Source of the DNA: Clostridiaceae bacterium 14S0207
Lineage (GTDB): Bacteria > Bacillota > Clostridia > Clostridiales > Clostridiaceae
NCBI GenBank assembly: GCA_003288255.1
Contig: CP026600.1
Span: forward strand, 744,001 to 808,000
Reading direction: 5' to 3'
DNA: 64,000 nt
The position numbers and the translations under genes are program-made. Below the pieces are notes generated by a model. That model had not been told where the DNA came from and searched no databases. It saw nothing but the letters and a program-made list of their open reading frames with translations. This document shows positions 53,778-63,619 of this stretch, in pieces. The stretch's first letter is position 1; every line of letters starts with the position of its first letter.

Positions 53778-56700
53778 ATGATTATGCGGCTAAAAAAATT
53801 TCATTTTTTATATATGACCACAATACTGTTGTTTTTGTTTTTAGCCTTTAGCAAAATAGTATACGCAAAAAATTATAAAGAACTTACTTGTAAAAATTTA
53901 ACCATAGAAAATGGATTACAAGAGTCTACAGTAGAAAGTATAATTCAAGATCATAACGGATATATTTGGATTGCTACAGGTGCAGGATTACAAAGATATG
54001 ATGGAGAAAATTTCAAAATATATAAAAGTAATTCCGAAGTTGAAAGTGCAAAGAGTTTATCATCAAATTATATAACCATAATTTTAGAAGATAGAGATAA
54101 TGAATTATGGATAGGAACTAGTAATGGGCTTAATAAATTAGATAATAAGAGACAGAACTTAACTAAATACTTTCCAAATCATAAGAATTCAATTTCTAAT
54201 TATAATGTTTGGGATATAATACAAGATAGAAACAATAATATATGGATAGCTACAGAAAATGGTCTAAATTATTATAATAAAAAAAATAAGACATTTAAGC
54301 ATTTTTTTCATAATGAGAATGATAAAAATAGTATAAGTGATAACTTTATATCTACCTTATTCGAAGATAGGGAAGGAATTATTTGGATAGGAACCAGAAA
54401 TGGCTTAAATAGTTTTAATCCCTATACACAAAAATTTACTAGATATTCAAACAAGTTAAGTGATGAATATATTACTAAAATACATGGAGATAGTTACAAT
54501 AATATATGGATAGGCACTAGATTAGGTGGTATAAATAAATACAATAAAAAAGAAAATAAAGTTAAAATTTATAAAACTTCAAAAGATAAAAAAGCGTTGC
54601 CGTCAAATTATATTACTACTATGTATGAAGATATACAAAAAAATTTTTGGATTGGAACAGAAAATGGATTATGTAAATATAATAAAAAAGATAATAATTT
54701 CATTGTATATAAAAAGAAATATAGAGATATGCACAGTTTAGTTAACAATCATATTTTAAGTATAGGTGAAGATAGATCAGGAATGATTTGGGTAGGGACT
54801 AATGGTGGTGTAAGTTTTTTTAATCCTAATTTAGAATTTAATCATTATAAAAAAGAAAGTAATAAAATTAATACACTAAGTGATGATATGATTAGTGGAA
54901 TTTATTTAGATCAAAATAACTTATTATGGATAGGAACTAATAATGGAGGACTTAATTGTATTAATAGAAATACTGGGAAAATAGAATGTTTTACAAATAA
55001 CTCTAGTAATGAACAAAGTATAAGTTCTGATTCAGTTACATCAGTAATAGGGGATAAGGATGATAATATATGGGTAGGAACAAATTATGGTTTAAATAAA
55101 TATGATAAAAAAACTAAAAAATTCATTAGATATTTACATCATGAGTCCGCAAATAGTCTTATAAACAATGAAGTTAGATGCTTATTAGAGGATGATATGG
55201 GGGAAATTTGGATTGGGACCAGAAGAGGAGTAGATTCATTTAATAAAAAAACTAATAAATTTACTCATTATAATTTTTTGTTAGATAAACATAAAATTAA
55301 TGATTATTATATTTTTACAATACATCAAGATAAACAAGATAAAGATATACTTTGGTTGGGATGTTCTATAAATGGAGGAATAATTAAATTTAATAAAAAA
55401 ACTAAAGGGTTAGAACAATATAAGGAATACAGCAAAAATGATAAAATTTTTAGTCTTAAAAATATAAAATGTATATCAGAAGATGAAAATAATAATTTAT
55501 GGATTTGTACAAGTGGTGGACTAAACAAGTTTAATAAAAGTAATCAAAAGTTTACTACATATACAGAACGTAATGGAATCTGTAATAATTATGTTTATGG
55601 AGTTTTATTTGATAAAGAAAATAATCCTTGGATTAGTACTAATGGAGGAATTGCTAAGTTAGATATAAGATCAGATACCTTTATTAATTTTGATATTAGA
55701 GATGGATTGCAAAGTAATGAATTTAATGATGGGTCGTATTTTAAAAGTAGTAGTGGAGAGATGTTTTTTGGCGGTATAAATGGGATTACTAGTTTTTATC
55801 CAGAGAACATAAGTAAAGATAATTTTAGAACTAAGGTTGTAATTGAAAATTTAAATGTACAAAATAAGTTTATTATTCCTAATAAGAATATAAAGCTTAA
55901 GTATAATGAAAATAATATTTCTATAGAGTTTTTTTATCCAGACTATAAAAATCTATCTAAAATTCAATATGAATATATGCTAGAAGGAATAGATAAAGAA
56001 TGGATTTTTGGAAGTCATAGAGGATATTGTAATTATTTAAATTTGCCTTCTGGGAAATATGTTTTTAAGGTTAGAGCAAGAAATGGAAATGGAATATGGA
56101 GTGAGGAAGAAAAAATAGGTATAGTGGTTGCAACTCCGCCATGGGAAACTTTAACGGCTTATAGTATATATATATTAATGTTTATAACTGTACTTTATAT
56201 AATATGGAGATACATAGATATTTTAGAACGTAAAGTTCAACAAAGAACTACAGAGTTAAACAATAAACTAATAGAAAACGATATCCTATATGAAAAAAAT
56301 TTAGAAATAGAAAAATTTAAAAACACCTATTTTGTAAATTTATCTCATGAACTTAGGACACCATTAAATGTAATTTTGTCTGCAGTACAATTTTTAAATA
56401 AATGCGCTGAAGAAAATATAATTATAGATAAAGAAAAATTTCAGGATTATATGAGTATAATTAGAAAAAATTCAAAGAATCTTTTAGGAATAATAAATGA
56501 TCTTATTGATTCATCTAAAATGGAAAGTGGAACTTATGTAATAAATTTCATGGAAACAGATATAATATATTTAGTTGAAGAAACAGCGCTTTCTATGAAA
56601 GGTTATGTTGAAAGCAAGAATATTGAACTTATTATAGATCCAGAAGTGGAAGAAAAAATAATAAAATGTGATCCTGTAGAAATTGAGAGATGTATAATAA

Positions 56701-57023
56701 ATTTAATTAATAATGCAATTAAATTTACACCTAGCGGTGGATCTATATGGGTAAGTATTTATGATAAACATGATAAAGTTGAGATTTCTGTAAAGGATAC
56801 AGGTATAGGAATTTCTAAAGAAGATCAAAAAGTTATATTCGAAAGATTTTTCCAAATAAATAATAATATAAAAGATAAAAAAGTAGGAAGTGGAATAGGA
56901 CTTGCTTTAGTAAAATATGTAGTTGAATTGCATAATGGAACTATTAGAGTAAAGAGTGAAGAATTAAACAAAGGTTCTGAGTTTATAATTACTTTGCCTA
57001 CTAATCAGCATGATAAATTCTAA
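53778..57023 (+). CDS. Large sensor histidine kinase with double beta-propeller sensor domain
   Basis: 1081 residues. A signal peptide/anchor at the N-terminus is followed by about 14 propeller blades, each with a W-I-G-T-like core (ELWIGTSNGL, NIWIATENGL, IIWIGTRNGL and so on), enough for two seven-bladed propellers. Then come a Y_Y_Y domain (YEYMLEGIDKEW, SGKYVFKVRARNGNG), a membrane helix near 795-815, HisKA with phospho-acceptor His about 857 (NLSHELRTPLN) and HATPase_c (INLINNAIKFTP, DTGIGIS, GSGIGLALVKY). No receiver or HTH domain is fused, and no response regulator is nearby. In Bacteroides similar propellers sense polysaccharides; the ligand here is unknown. Confidence 0.92.
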   Translation: MIMRLKKFHFLYMTTILLFLFLAFSKIVYAKNYKELTCKNLTIENGLQESTVESIIQDHNGYIWIATGAGLQRYDGENFKIYKSNSEVESAKSLSSNYITIILEDRDNELWIGTSNGLNKLDNKRQNLTKYFPNHKNSISNYNVWDIIQDRNNNIWIATENGLNYYNKKNKTFKHFFHNENDKNSISDNFISTLFEDREGIIWIGTRNGLNSFNPYTQKFTRYSNKLSDEYITKIHGDSYNNIWIGTRLGGINKYNKKENKVKIYKTSKDKKALPSNYITTMYEDIQKNFWIGTENGLCKYNKKDNNFIVYKKKYRDMHSLVNNHILSIGEDRSGMIWVGTNGGVSFFNPNLEFNHYKKESNKINTLSDDMISGIYLDQNNLLWIGTNNGGLNCINRNTGKIECFTNNSSNEQSISSDSVTSVIGDKDDNIWVGTNYGLNKYDKKTKKFIRYLHHESANSLINNEVRCLLEDDMGEIWIGTRRGVDSFNKKTNKFTHYNFLLDKHKINDYYIFTIHQDKQDKDILWLGCSINGGIIKFNKKTKGLEQYKEYSKNDKIFSLKNIKCISEDENNNLWICTSGGLNKFNKSNQKFTTYTERNGICNNYVYGVLFDKENNPWISTNGGIAKLDIRSDTFINFDIRDGLQSNEFNDGSYFKSSSGEMFFGGINGITSFYPENISKDNFRTKVVIENLNVQNKFIIPNKNIKLKYNENNISIEFFYPDYKNLSKIQYEYMLEGIDKEWIFGSHRGYCNYLNLPSGKYVFKVRARNGNGIWSEEEKIGIVVATPPWETLTAYSIYILMFITVLYIIWRYIDILERKVQQRTTELNNKLIENDILYEKNLEIEKFKNTYFVNLSHELRTPLNVILSAVQFLNKCAEENIIIDKEKFQDYMSIIRKNSKNLLGIINDLIDSSKMESGTYVINFMETDIIYLVEETALSMKGYVESKNIELIIDPEVEEKIIKCDPVEIERCIINLINNAIKFTPSGGSIWVSIYDKHDKVEISVKDTGIGISKEDQKVIFERFFQINNNIKDKKVGSGIGLALVKYVVELHNGTIRVKSEELNKGSEFIITLPTNQHDKF

Positions 57024-57085
57024 GTTAGTTTATCTATGTATATTTATAAATATACAAACATATAAATTTTATTATTAAATAAAAA

Positions 57086-57113
57086 TGGTGTATCTAAATG
57101 ATACACTTTTTTA
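57086..57113 (+). terminator. Terminator of the sensor kinase gene
   Basis: GTGTATC pairs with GATACAC around TAAAT, followed by six T. Confidence 0.8.
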
Positions 57114-57140
57114 TTATCTAGTTTGGAGAGTAGATGAATT

Positions 57141-58293
57141 ATGAATAATAAAAATGATATGTTAGAAATAAATAATTATATAAATGAATTAATGTAAAAA
57201 TTAGAAAAATTTAATATTTCTAGAAAATAATGATATTAATAAAATCTACGAATTTGCCTTATATAAAGGATTAAGGGCAGAAACGGTAAAAAACTAATTG
57301 ACCATAATATGGAAAAATTCTTTATTATAAACTCAGAACAAGAATATAATAAATTAGGAGATAGACCTTGGAGAATGTTTTCATCACATTACTGATAAAG
57401 ATTATAGTGAAAATAAATTTATAGATAAATTTAAAAGAATTCATAATATAGAAAAAGATAAATTCTTGTTTTCTTTAAATCAAGAAAAGGTAGAAAGTAG
57501 CAAAATAAATGAAAGTATGATTATTAGTAGTAAAAATATATATGATATTAAAATTACTGAGGTAATTCCTTTAAATAATATAAAGAAATTAAATTTTTCC
57601 TATGCACCATTAATATATAAGAATGAATTACATGCTATTAAATGTATAAAAATAAGTTGTAATAAAAATAGTGAAGAATTACAACTAAGTACTTATTATA
57701 TAGAAAATATAATTAAATTTGGAGAGTTTCTAAGAAGATTAATTTTTATTTATAATCATGAACTTATAGTAGAAAATAGATGGGAGCTATTACAAGATGA
57801 AGATTTAGAAGGCAATATACATAAAGAAGAATTCCAAAAAGATGTAAGTAAATATGAGGGAAGTTATGAAGAGATATTAAAAAATAATGAAGTTTATTTT
57901 AGATTGAAAATTTTTAGTAATTTAACTATAGAAAATAAAATAAATGAAGCATATAAGACAGTATGCTTTATTACTAAGAAAAAGATTATCATTCATTTAA
58001 ACGATAAGGAAAAGGTATCATTGATTTTAAAGAAAAGTATTTTAGATAAAGTTAATGTAGAAAAAACAGAATGTTTAATTTACTGGATCAATGCTGGAGA
58101 TTATGGAGAAGGTATTTTAATAAAGGATAAAAAGGTATACTATATATGTAAAGAAAATTACTGGAGTTTGAGTATAAAAGAAATAGAGTTAATTCTATTA
58201 GTGGAAAATAATATTTGCTTTGATAATCTATGTGCTTTTATAAATATGGAATACAAAAAGGATATAAGAGAAATTTTTTATTTTATAGAATAG
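57141..58293 (+). pseudogene. Decayed gene of unknown family
   Basis: A proper start (GGAGAG then ATG at 57141) opens MNNKNDMLEINNYINELM and soon meets stops. Fragments in other frames follow (ALYKGLRAETVKN; KLGDRPWRMFSSHY; DLGECFHHITDKDYSENKF). From about 57400 a single frame runs to 58293 (about 275 residues from a TTG). It contains ENRWELLQDEDLEG and GDYGEGILIKDKKVYYICKENYWSLSIKEIE. At least three frame changes or stops disrupt the 5-prime part, so it is probably dead. The family was not recognised; the last segment looks like a small beta-rich module. Confidence 0.65.
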
Positions 58294-59450
58294 CTTGTTG
58301 AATAACTAATTTTTACAAATATCAAAGATCATTTATGCGATAGCATGTATTTAGTAATTTTAAGTGTGTATTAGTAATTTTTAAAAATTTAAAAGATAAG
58401 TGCGTTAGCACTATAAAAACTATAGATTCCAAGGATATTTTCTAGAACTTATTTTGCTGTTAACCTTATTAAATTCGTCTATAAGATATGATAAAAGAAC
58501 CCACTTAACATGGCGTTCATACCGTTTTTGTCCGTAAAGTCTAGGGTTTTCTAGATTATAGAGTCCTTTAAGTATAGAAAATAATTGTTCAATTTTTAGC
58601 CTATTTTTATATAAATTTTTACCTATTGGTGATTGTATAAAAAGAGCATTTTTATATCTTGATTGATCTTTAAAAGATTCTATACTCTTTGCTTTACGCA
58701 TATTTACATCTGTTAATAAGTTATATTGTAGAGTTTTAGAAACTTTAAACCATTGATAGTCATCATAGGCAGCATCAGCAAGTACAATAAATGGATTATA
58801 AGTTTTAAGTTCATATAACAATTCAAGAACTTGATTGTCATATACATTTGCAGTAGTTATAGAAAAAGATAATGGCAATATATTATCACATACACAAGCG
58901 GCACAATGTAACTTATATCCTTTGTATTTTCCAAGACGAGTTCCTTTTCCATACCTAGCTTCGCTATCATATAATGAGCTTCTTAATGCAGTACCGTCAA
59001 TAGCACAAATTCTAGTTGAAGGGTTGATAAGTTCAATAAGCATAGCATAAATACCATAGTATACGTGTTTTTCTAGAGCTATCGCTAGAATGATCAGGAA
59101 CTTCTTTTAAACCTATAATCTTTTGAAATACAATATCTTGCTTAATTTTATATTCAAGCTCTCTAAGACTAAAAATACTATTATTTACACCATATATCAT
59201 GCATGCAACAATTTGTTGATCTGAATATTTAGGTGGTCTACCCTTAGTTTTTTTAGTGTTAATGCCAAGTTTATCAAATGCAAGATTAATAGCTTGAAAA
59301 ATTTTAAAATAAATATTTTCGCTTTGTATATTTAATGTTATAATCATATCTGAGTCATCCTTTGTATGTGTTTATTTTTTTAGGCGAAAATATTATACTA
59401 CAAAGTGATGACTTATTTATATTTTTTGATATTTTTATTTATTCAACAAC
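58294..59450 (-). mobile_element. IS5-like insertion sequence
   Basis: The inverted repeat TTGTTGAATAA is found at 58295-58305 and, reversed, at 59439-59449, just outside the transposase frames. The flanks share ATAGAATA (58285-58292 and 59454-59461), but the distance to the repeat differs by two bases, so the target duplication is uncertain. The element lies between two decayed gene remnants. Confidence 0.7.
58420..59347 (-). pseudogene. IS5-like transposase, frameshifted
   Basis: The N-terminal 104-residue frame (TKGRPPKYSDQQIVACMIYG, SLRELEYKI, ending at VPDHSS...) and the C-terminal 207-residue frame join into about 300 residues of a DDE transposase. Catalytic regions are AIDGTALRSS, LADAAYDDYQWF and YKNRLKIEQLFSILK, which fits Y-x2-R-x3-E-x6-K. 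One extra A in the run of five A at about 59068-59072 causes the shift; removing it restores SSRKHVYYGIYAMLIEL. AAAGGATG precedes the start. Confidence 0.8.
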
Positions 59451-59461
59451 CTAATAGAATA

Positions 59462-59985
59462 TATAATTTTTACGTTAAAGTTTAAGGAAACATTGGAAAA
59501 AAATAATTTAACTATATATACAAAAATAGGTAAACTTAATAAAGAAGAGTATTATGATTTTATAAAAAAAATATTGTGTAGGTTAAATCAAGGATTTTGA
59601 AGATATATATAAATGGCATTTGAAAATATATTGGATGGTATTTGAGGCTGGAAAGTAAAAGTGATTATGGAGAAATACCATTGGTAATAATAAATAATTT
59701 TTGGAATAGGAAAAATGGATTTTTAATAACAAATAAAAATATTTATTTTAAAGATATTTTAAAAGAATTATGGAAAATATGTCTTTTAGATATAAGAAAA
59801 GTGCACTATGATCTTAGAGGATATATATATTAATGAAAAACAGATAAGTATAAGGGGAAGAGAAAAAATATATAAAGATAATAAGCAGTTTTATATATTT
59901 TTTTTCAAGTATTTTAATTGGAATTGAGCTTAATAATATGGATAAAGAACTTATATAGGTTTTAAAAAATTTAGATATAGAATTT
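59462..59985 (+). pseudogene. Remnants of a decayed gene, possibly related to the one before the IS
   Basis: Short open stretches in shifting frames: LKFKETLEKNNLTIYTKIGK, then KSDYGEIPLVIINNFWNRKNGFLIT (in part), then KQISIRGREKIYKDNKQFY. No start with a good ribosome site leads a complete frame. The wording SDYGE...GFLITNKNIYFKD resembles GDYGEGILIKDKKVYY in the remnant before the IS, suggesting a tandem paralogue. Confidence 0.5.
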
Positions 59986-60006
59986 GATTAAACAATGGAG
60001 GAATAT

Positions 60007-60786
60007 GTGAAAGAAGGATATGTGTTAATAACAGGGGCTACCTCTGGAATAGGATATGAACTTTGTAAAGTATTTGCACAAAATGGACATAATTTAATTA
60101 TACATGGGAAGGACTTAAAAAAACTTGAAAAAGTAAAGTGTTTATTAAAAATAAATTCTAATAATAAAATTAAAATAGAAAGTATAAGTGCAAATTTATT
60201 AAATTTACAAGAGATAGATTTTATGGTTGAGCTTATAAAGAGTAAAAAATGGGTCATTAAATATTTAGTTAATAATGCAGGTATAGGATCATTCGGTTCT
60301 ACGAAAGATATAGATATAAATAAGGATATGAACATAATAGATATAAATATACGAGCACTAACATATTTAATAAAGATCTTTTTAGATGAAATTATTAAAG
60401 AACAAGGAGGAATACTTAATGTATCATCCACAGCTGCATTTTCACCAGGTCCTTATATGAATGTATATTATTCATCTAAAACTTATGTTAGGTACTTTAC
60501 TGAGGCATTAAGGGAAGAATTACAAGGCACAGGAGTAAAGGTTAGTGTGTTATATCCAGGAGCTACTAAAACTAATTTTCAAAACAAAGCACAGATTAAA
60601 AAGGCAAAGTTTACAAATTCAAATTTAATGAAAAGTGATAAAGTTGCAAAGATAGGATACAAAGGTTTTATGAGAAATAAGGTAGTTATAATTCCAGGAA
60701 TTAAAAATAAAATTTTAGTGTTTTTTTCTAAAATTTTACCTAATAAAATTTTATGTAGAATTATAAAAAAAGCTAATAATGGTTAA
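60007..60786 (+). CDS. Short-chain dehydrogenase/reductase (SDR)
   Basis: 259 residues from GTG 60007, chosen because GGAGG at 59997-60001 sits ideally ahead of it; an ATG at 59995 overlaps that site. Nucleotide-binding motif TGATSGIG, NNAG, active-site Ser in NVSSTAAFSPGP and YxxxK in YYSSKTYV. The PGATKTNF ending of the core is typical of classical SDRs of the DltE/YqjQ type. It reduces or oxidises a carbonyl or alcohol with NAD(P)H. The substrate is unknown. Confidence 0.9.
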   Translation: MKEGYVLITGATSGIGYELCKVFAQNGHNLIIHGKDLKKLEKVKCLLKINSNNKIKIESISANLLNLQEIDFMVELIKSKKWVIKYLVNNAGIGSFGSTKDIDINKDMNIIDINIRALTYLIKIFLDEIIKEQGGILNVSSTAAFSPGPYMNVYYSSKTYVRYFTEALREELQGTGVKVSVLYPGATKTNFQNKAQIKKAKFTNSNLMKSDKVAKIGYKGFMRNKVVIIPGIKNKILVFFSKILPNKILCRIIKKANNG

Positions 60787-61038
60787 AGTAAATAATGGAA
60801 TTGAATTATTTTTATTGAAATATTTCTATAGTATGATATAATAAACTTTTGTATGGTAGTTTATGAGCGTTATGATTAAAATTAGAAAAGCCTTTAATTT
60901 TGATGATGCGAAAATTGTTAAAGTCGAGCTTAAAAATCCTTTTAGAGTGCTATTTTGGGTTTGGGGTTTTTAGTTTCGGCTTTTTTAGTTAAAAACAAAT
61001 TAACCCTATAGTTCAATAAATAGAAGGAGAACAAAAGA
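60787..61038 (+). promoter_or_regulatory. Long structured leader of the DEAD-box helicase gene
   Basis: About 250 bp. A -10-like TATGATATAATA lies at 60832-60843. The following about 170 bp is richer in G and C than its surroundings and contains stretches such as GGGTTTGGGGTTTTTAG and CGGCTTTTTTAG. Hairpins look possible, but no known class was recognised. Cold-shock helicase genes often have long regulatory leaders. Confidence 0.45.
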
Positions 61039-62637
61039 ATGACAAATGTTAGATTTGAAAATCTGAATATATCAGAAGAAATGAAAAAAGCTATAAAGGA
61101 TATGGGATTTGAAGAAGCAACTCCTATACAAAGTCAAGCTATTCCTTTAGTATTAGAAGGAGAAGATATTGTTGGATTAGCACAAACAGGAACTGGTAAA
61201 ACAGCTGCTTTTGGAGTAGCTACTTTAGATAAAATTGATAAAGCTATAAAAGGTGTTCAGTTAATGGTTCTTTGTCCAACAAGAGAATTAGCTCTTCAAG
61301 TATCAGAGGAGTTTGAAAAACTTTGTAAATATAAAAAGGAAGTTAAGATAATTTCAGTATATGGTGGAGATCCTATAAGCAGACAAATAAGAGCATTAAA
61401 ACAAGGTGCTAATGTAGTTATAGGAACACCAGGTAGAGTAATGGATCACATGAGAAGAGGTTCTTTAAAATTAGACAAATTAAATACGTTAATCCTTGAT
61501 GAAGCAGATGAAATGTTAAACATGGGATTTAGAGAAGATATAGAAACTATTATAGGTAGTATAGAACATGATATACAGAAATTACTATTTTCTGCAACAA
61601 TGAAAAAAAACATTATGGAAATAGTTGATACATATTTAAAGAATCCTAAAAAGGTACAAATTAAGAGTAAAGAAGTTACAACTCCAAATATAACTCAAAA
61701 ATATATATGTATAAAAGAGTCAGATAAAGAAGAAGCATTATGCAGAATCATAGATTTTAAAAATCCTAAAGTAACATTAATTTTCTGTAATACTAAGAGA
61801 AAAGTAGATGAACTTTTTGATTCTCTTCAACAAAAAGGATATTTATGTGAAAAGATTCACGGCGATATGAAACAAAATGTTAGAAATACAGTTATAACTA
61901 AGGTTAAAAAAGGTGACATAAAAGTTCTTATAGCAACAGATGTAGCTGCAAGAGGACTTGATATAGATGATGTTGATATGGTATTTAATTATGATGTACC
62001 AACACATGAGGAATATTATGTACATAGAATAGGAAGAACTGGTAGAGCAGGAAGAGAAGGGACATCTATAACGTTAGTTTCTAGAAGAGAAATGAGAATT
62101 TTAAAAGATATTATGAGATATACAAAGAAGCAAATGGAAGAAGAACAAATTCCAAGTGCTAAAGATATAGAGAATTTAAAATTACAGGAATATATGAATA
62201 AAATAAAAGAAAAATGTAATTCAAAAGTTACTAAAAAATATTCAACAATTATAGATGAATTAATTGAAGAAGAATATTCTATAATTGATTTATTAGCTGC
62301 TATGATTGATTTAGAAGTTAATATAGGTGATATAAAAGAAATAGTTGCAGAAAAAGAAGAAAAATCTTCAAATAGAAAAAAATCTACTAATAAAGGAATG
62401 AAAAGATTCTTTATTAATATAGGTAGAAATAAAAAGGTTAAACCTGAAGATATATTAAAAGCATTAGTAACAGGTACAGATATTAAAGGAAAAGATATAG
62501 GTACTATTGATATGTATGATAAATTTAGCTTTGTAGAAGTAAATGATAAGTTTGCTAATGATGTATTAAATAAAGCTTCTAAAAATAAAATTAGAGGTAT
62601 GAGAATAAATATAGAAGTTGCAGGCAAAAAAAAATAA
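61039..62637 (+). CDS. DEAD-box RNA helicase (CsdA/DeaD-DbpA type)
   Basis: 532 residues. Helicase motifs in order: Q motif (ATPIQSQAIP), I AQTGTGKTAA, Ia PTRELALQ, GG, Ib GTPGRVMDH, II DEADEM, III SAT, V ATDVAARGLD, VI HRIGRTGRAGREG. The C-terminal about 75 residues (KKVKPEDILKALVTGTDIKG ... IRGMRINIEVAGKK) form a DbpA-type RNA-binding domain. A Lys-rich linker precedes it. It unwinds structured RNA, likely in ribosome assembly or at low temperature. AGAAGGAGAA precedes the ATG. Confidence 0.94.
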   Translation: MTNVRFENLNISEEMKKAIKDMGFEEATPIQSQAIPLVLEGEDIVGLAQTGTGKTAAFGVATLDKIDKAIKGVQLMVLCPTRELALQVSEEFEKLCKYKKEVKIISVYGGDPISRQIRALKQGANVVIGTPGRVMDHMRRGSLKLDKLNTLILDEADEMLNMGFREDIETIIGSIEHDIQKLLFSATMKKNIMEIVDTYLKNPKKVQIKSKEVTTPNITQKYICIKESDKEEALCRIIDFKNPKVTLIFCNTKRKVDELFDSLQQKGYLCEKIHGDMKQNVRNTVITKVKKGDIKVLIATDVAARGLDIDDVDMVFNYDVPTHEEYYVHRIGRTGRAGREGTSITLVSRREMRILKDIMRYTKKQMEEEQIPSAKDIENLKLQEYMNKIKEKCNSKVTKKYSTIIDELIEEEYSIIDLLAAMIDLEVNIGDIKEIVAEKEEKSSNRKKSTNKGMKRFFINIGRNKKVKPEDILKALVTGTDIKGKDIGTIDMYDKFSFVEVNDKFANDVLNKASKNKIRGMRINIEVAGKKK

Positions 62638-62661
62638 TATAAAATTTTAATAATGGTATAA

Positions 62662-62700
62662 AATAGTTAAAAATGAAACCCTTTTTTAACTATTTTTTTT
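62662..62700 (+). terminator. Terminator of the helicase gene
   Basis: AATAGTTAAAAA pairs with TTTTTTAACTATT, followed by eight T. Confidence 0.85.
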
Positions 62701-62760
62701 TTGTAATAGTATATAATAAAAGTGGCTTTTGAATTATATGTCTATTTTGGAGGGAAAAAA

Positions 62761-63558
62761 TTGTATTATGGAATTAGTAAAAGACGTAGACGACTAAATA
62801 AAAAGAGAATAGTATTAGCTGTAGTTAGTATTTTATTTATTATATTTACTATTATAAAGTTAACTAATTTTATTGTTAAATATATGAGAAAATCCAAACA
62901 GCAATTCATTAGTGAAAAGTCCTTGATTATTGCTAGTTCGCCTAAAATTAAATTTAACGGAAAGACCACTGGTATTAAAGATAAAAATAACTTATATAAA
63001 CTTAACATGATAACAGTAAAAAGTAAAATATCAGATAAAGATTTTTTTAACCAAGATGTATTTTTAGGAGATTCTATAACTGAAAGTATGTCTTATTATA
63101 ATGTTTTAAAACCTAAGAATGTATTAGGAATTAGAGGGATGACAGTAATAAAAGCCAAAGAAAAAGTTGGAACATTAAAAAAACTTAATCCTCGTAATAT
63201 ATATATATTATTTGGAGCCAATGATTTAGAAGGGGGAATAAGTTTAGACCAATTTTTGAAAGATTATAGTGAACTTGTTAAATTAATAAAAAATCAAATT
63301 CCAAATGTTAAAATATACGCTCAATCTGTGTTATATGTGAGAGCTGATAAAGCTAAACAAAATAAATATCTGACTAAACAAAGAATAGATAATATAAATG
63401 ATTCTTTAAAGAAAATGATACAAAATCAAGGTGGAAAATATATAAATATAAATCCAATAGTAGAAAATTCAAAAAAAGACTATTACGAACCAGATGGAAT
63501 ACATGTTATTTATGATTTTTATCCTGTATGGGCAAAATTAGTTAGAGCTAAAATTTAG
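62761..63558 (+). CDS. Membrane-anchored SGNH/GDSL hydrolase
   Basis: 265 residues from TTG 62761, chosen because GGAGGG ends 7 bases before it; an upstream in-frame GTG lacks a site. A very basic start (SKRRRRLNKKR) leads into one membrane helix (about 20-42), so the catalytic domain is outside the cell. SGNH blocks: FLGDSITESM (Ser), Gly in IRGMT, Asn in FGANDLEGG, and the Asp/His pair in EPDGIHV. It probably de-acylates cell-wall or surface polymers, as related extracellular SGNH proteins do. The substrate is inferred. Confidence 0.88.
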   Translation: MYYGISKRRRRLNKKRIVLAVVSILFIIFTIIKLTNFIVKYMRKSKQQFISEKSLIIASSPKIKFNGKTTGIKDKNNLYKLNMITVKSKISDKDFFNQDVFLGDSITESMSYYNVLKPKNVLGIRGMTVIKAKEKVGTLKKLNPRNIYILFGANDLEGGISLDQFLKDYSELVKLIKNQIPNVKIYAQSVLYVRADKAKQNKYLTKQRIDNINDSLKKMIQNQGGKYININPIVENSKKDYYEPDGIHVIYDFYPVWAKLVRAKI

Positions 63559-63619
63559 TAAAAAAATAGTATAATATATAACAAAAATATACAATTTAAA
63601 GTTTAAGGAGGAGCTTTAT

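Noticed and set aside
58285-59461. 8-bp target duplication ATAGAATA around the IS5-like element
   Set aside because: The two copies sit at different distances from the inverted repeats, so the match may be chance; it was not used to set the ends.
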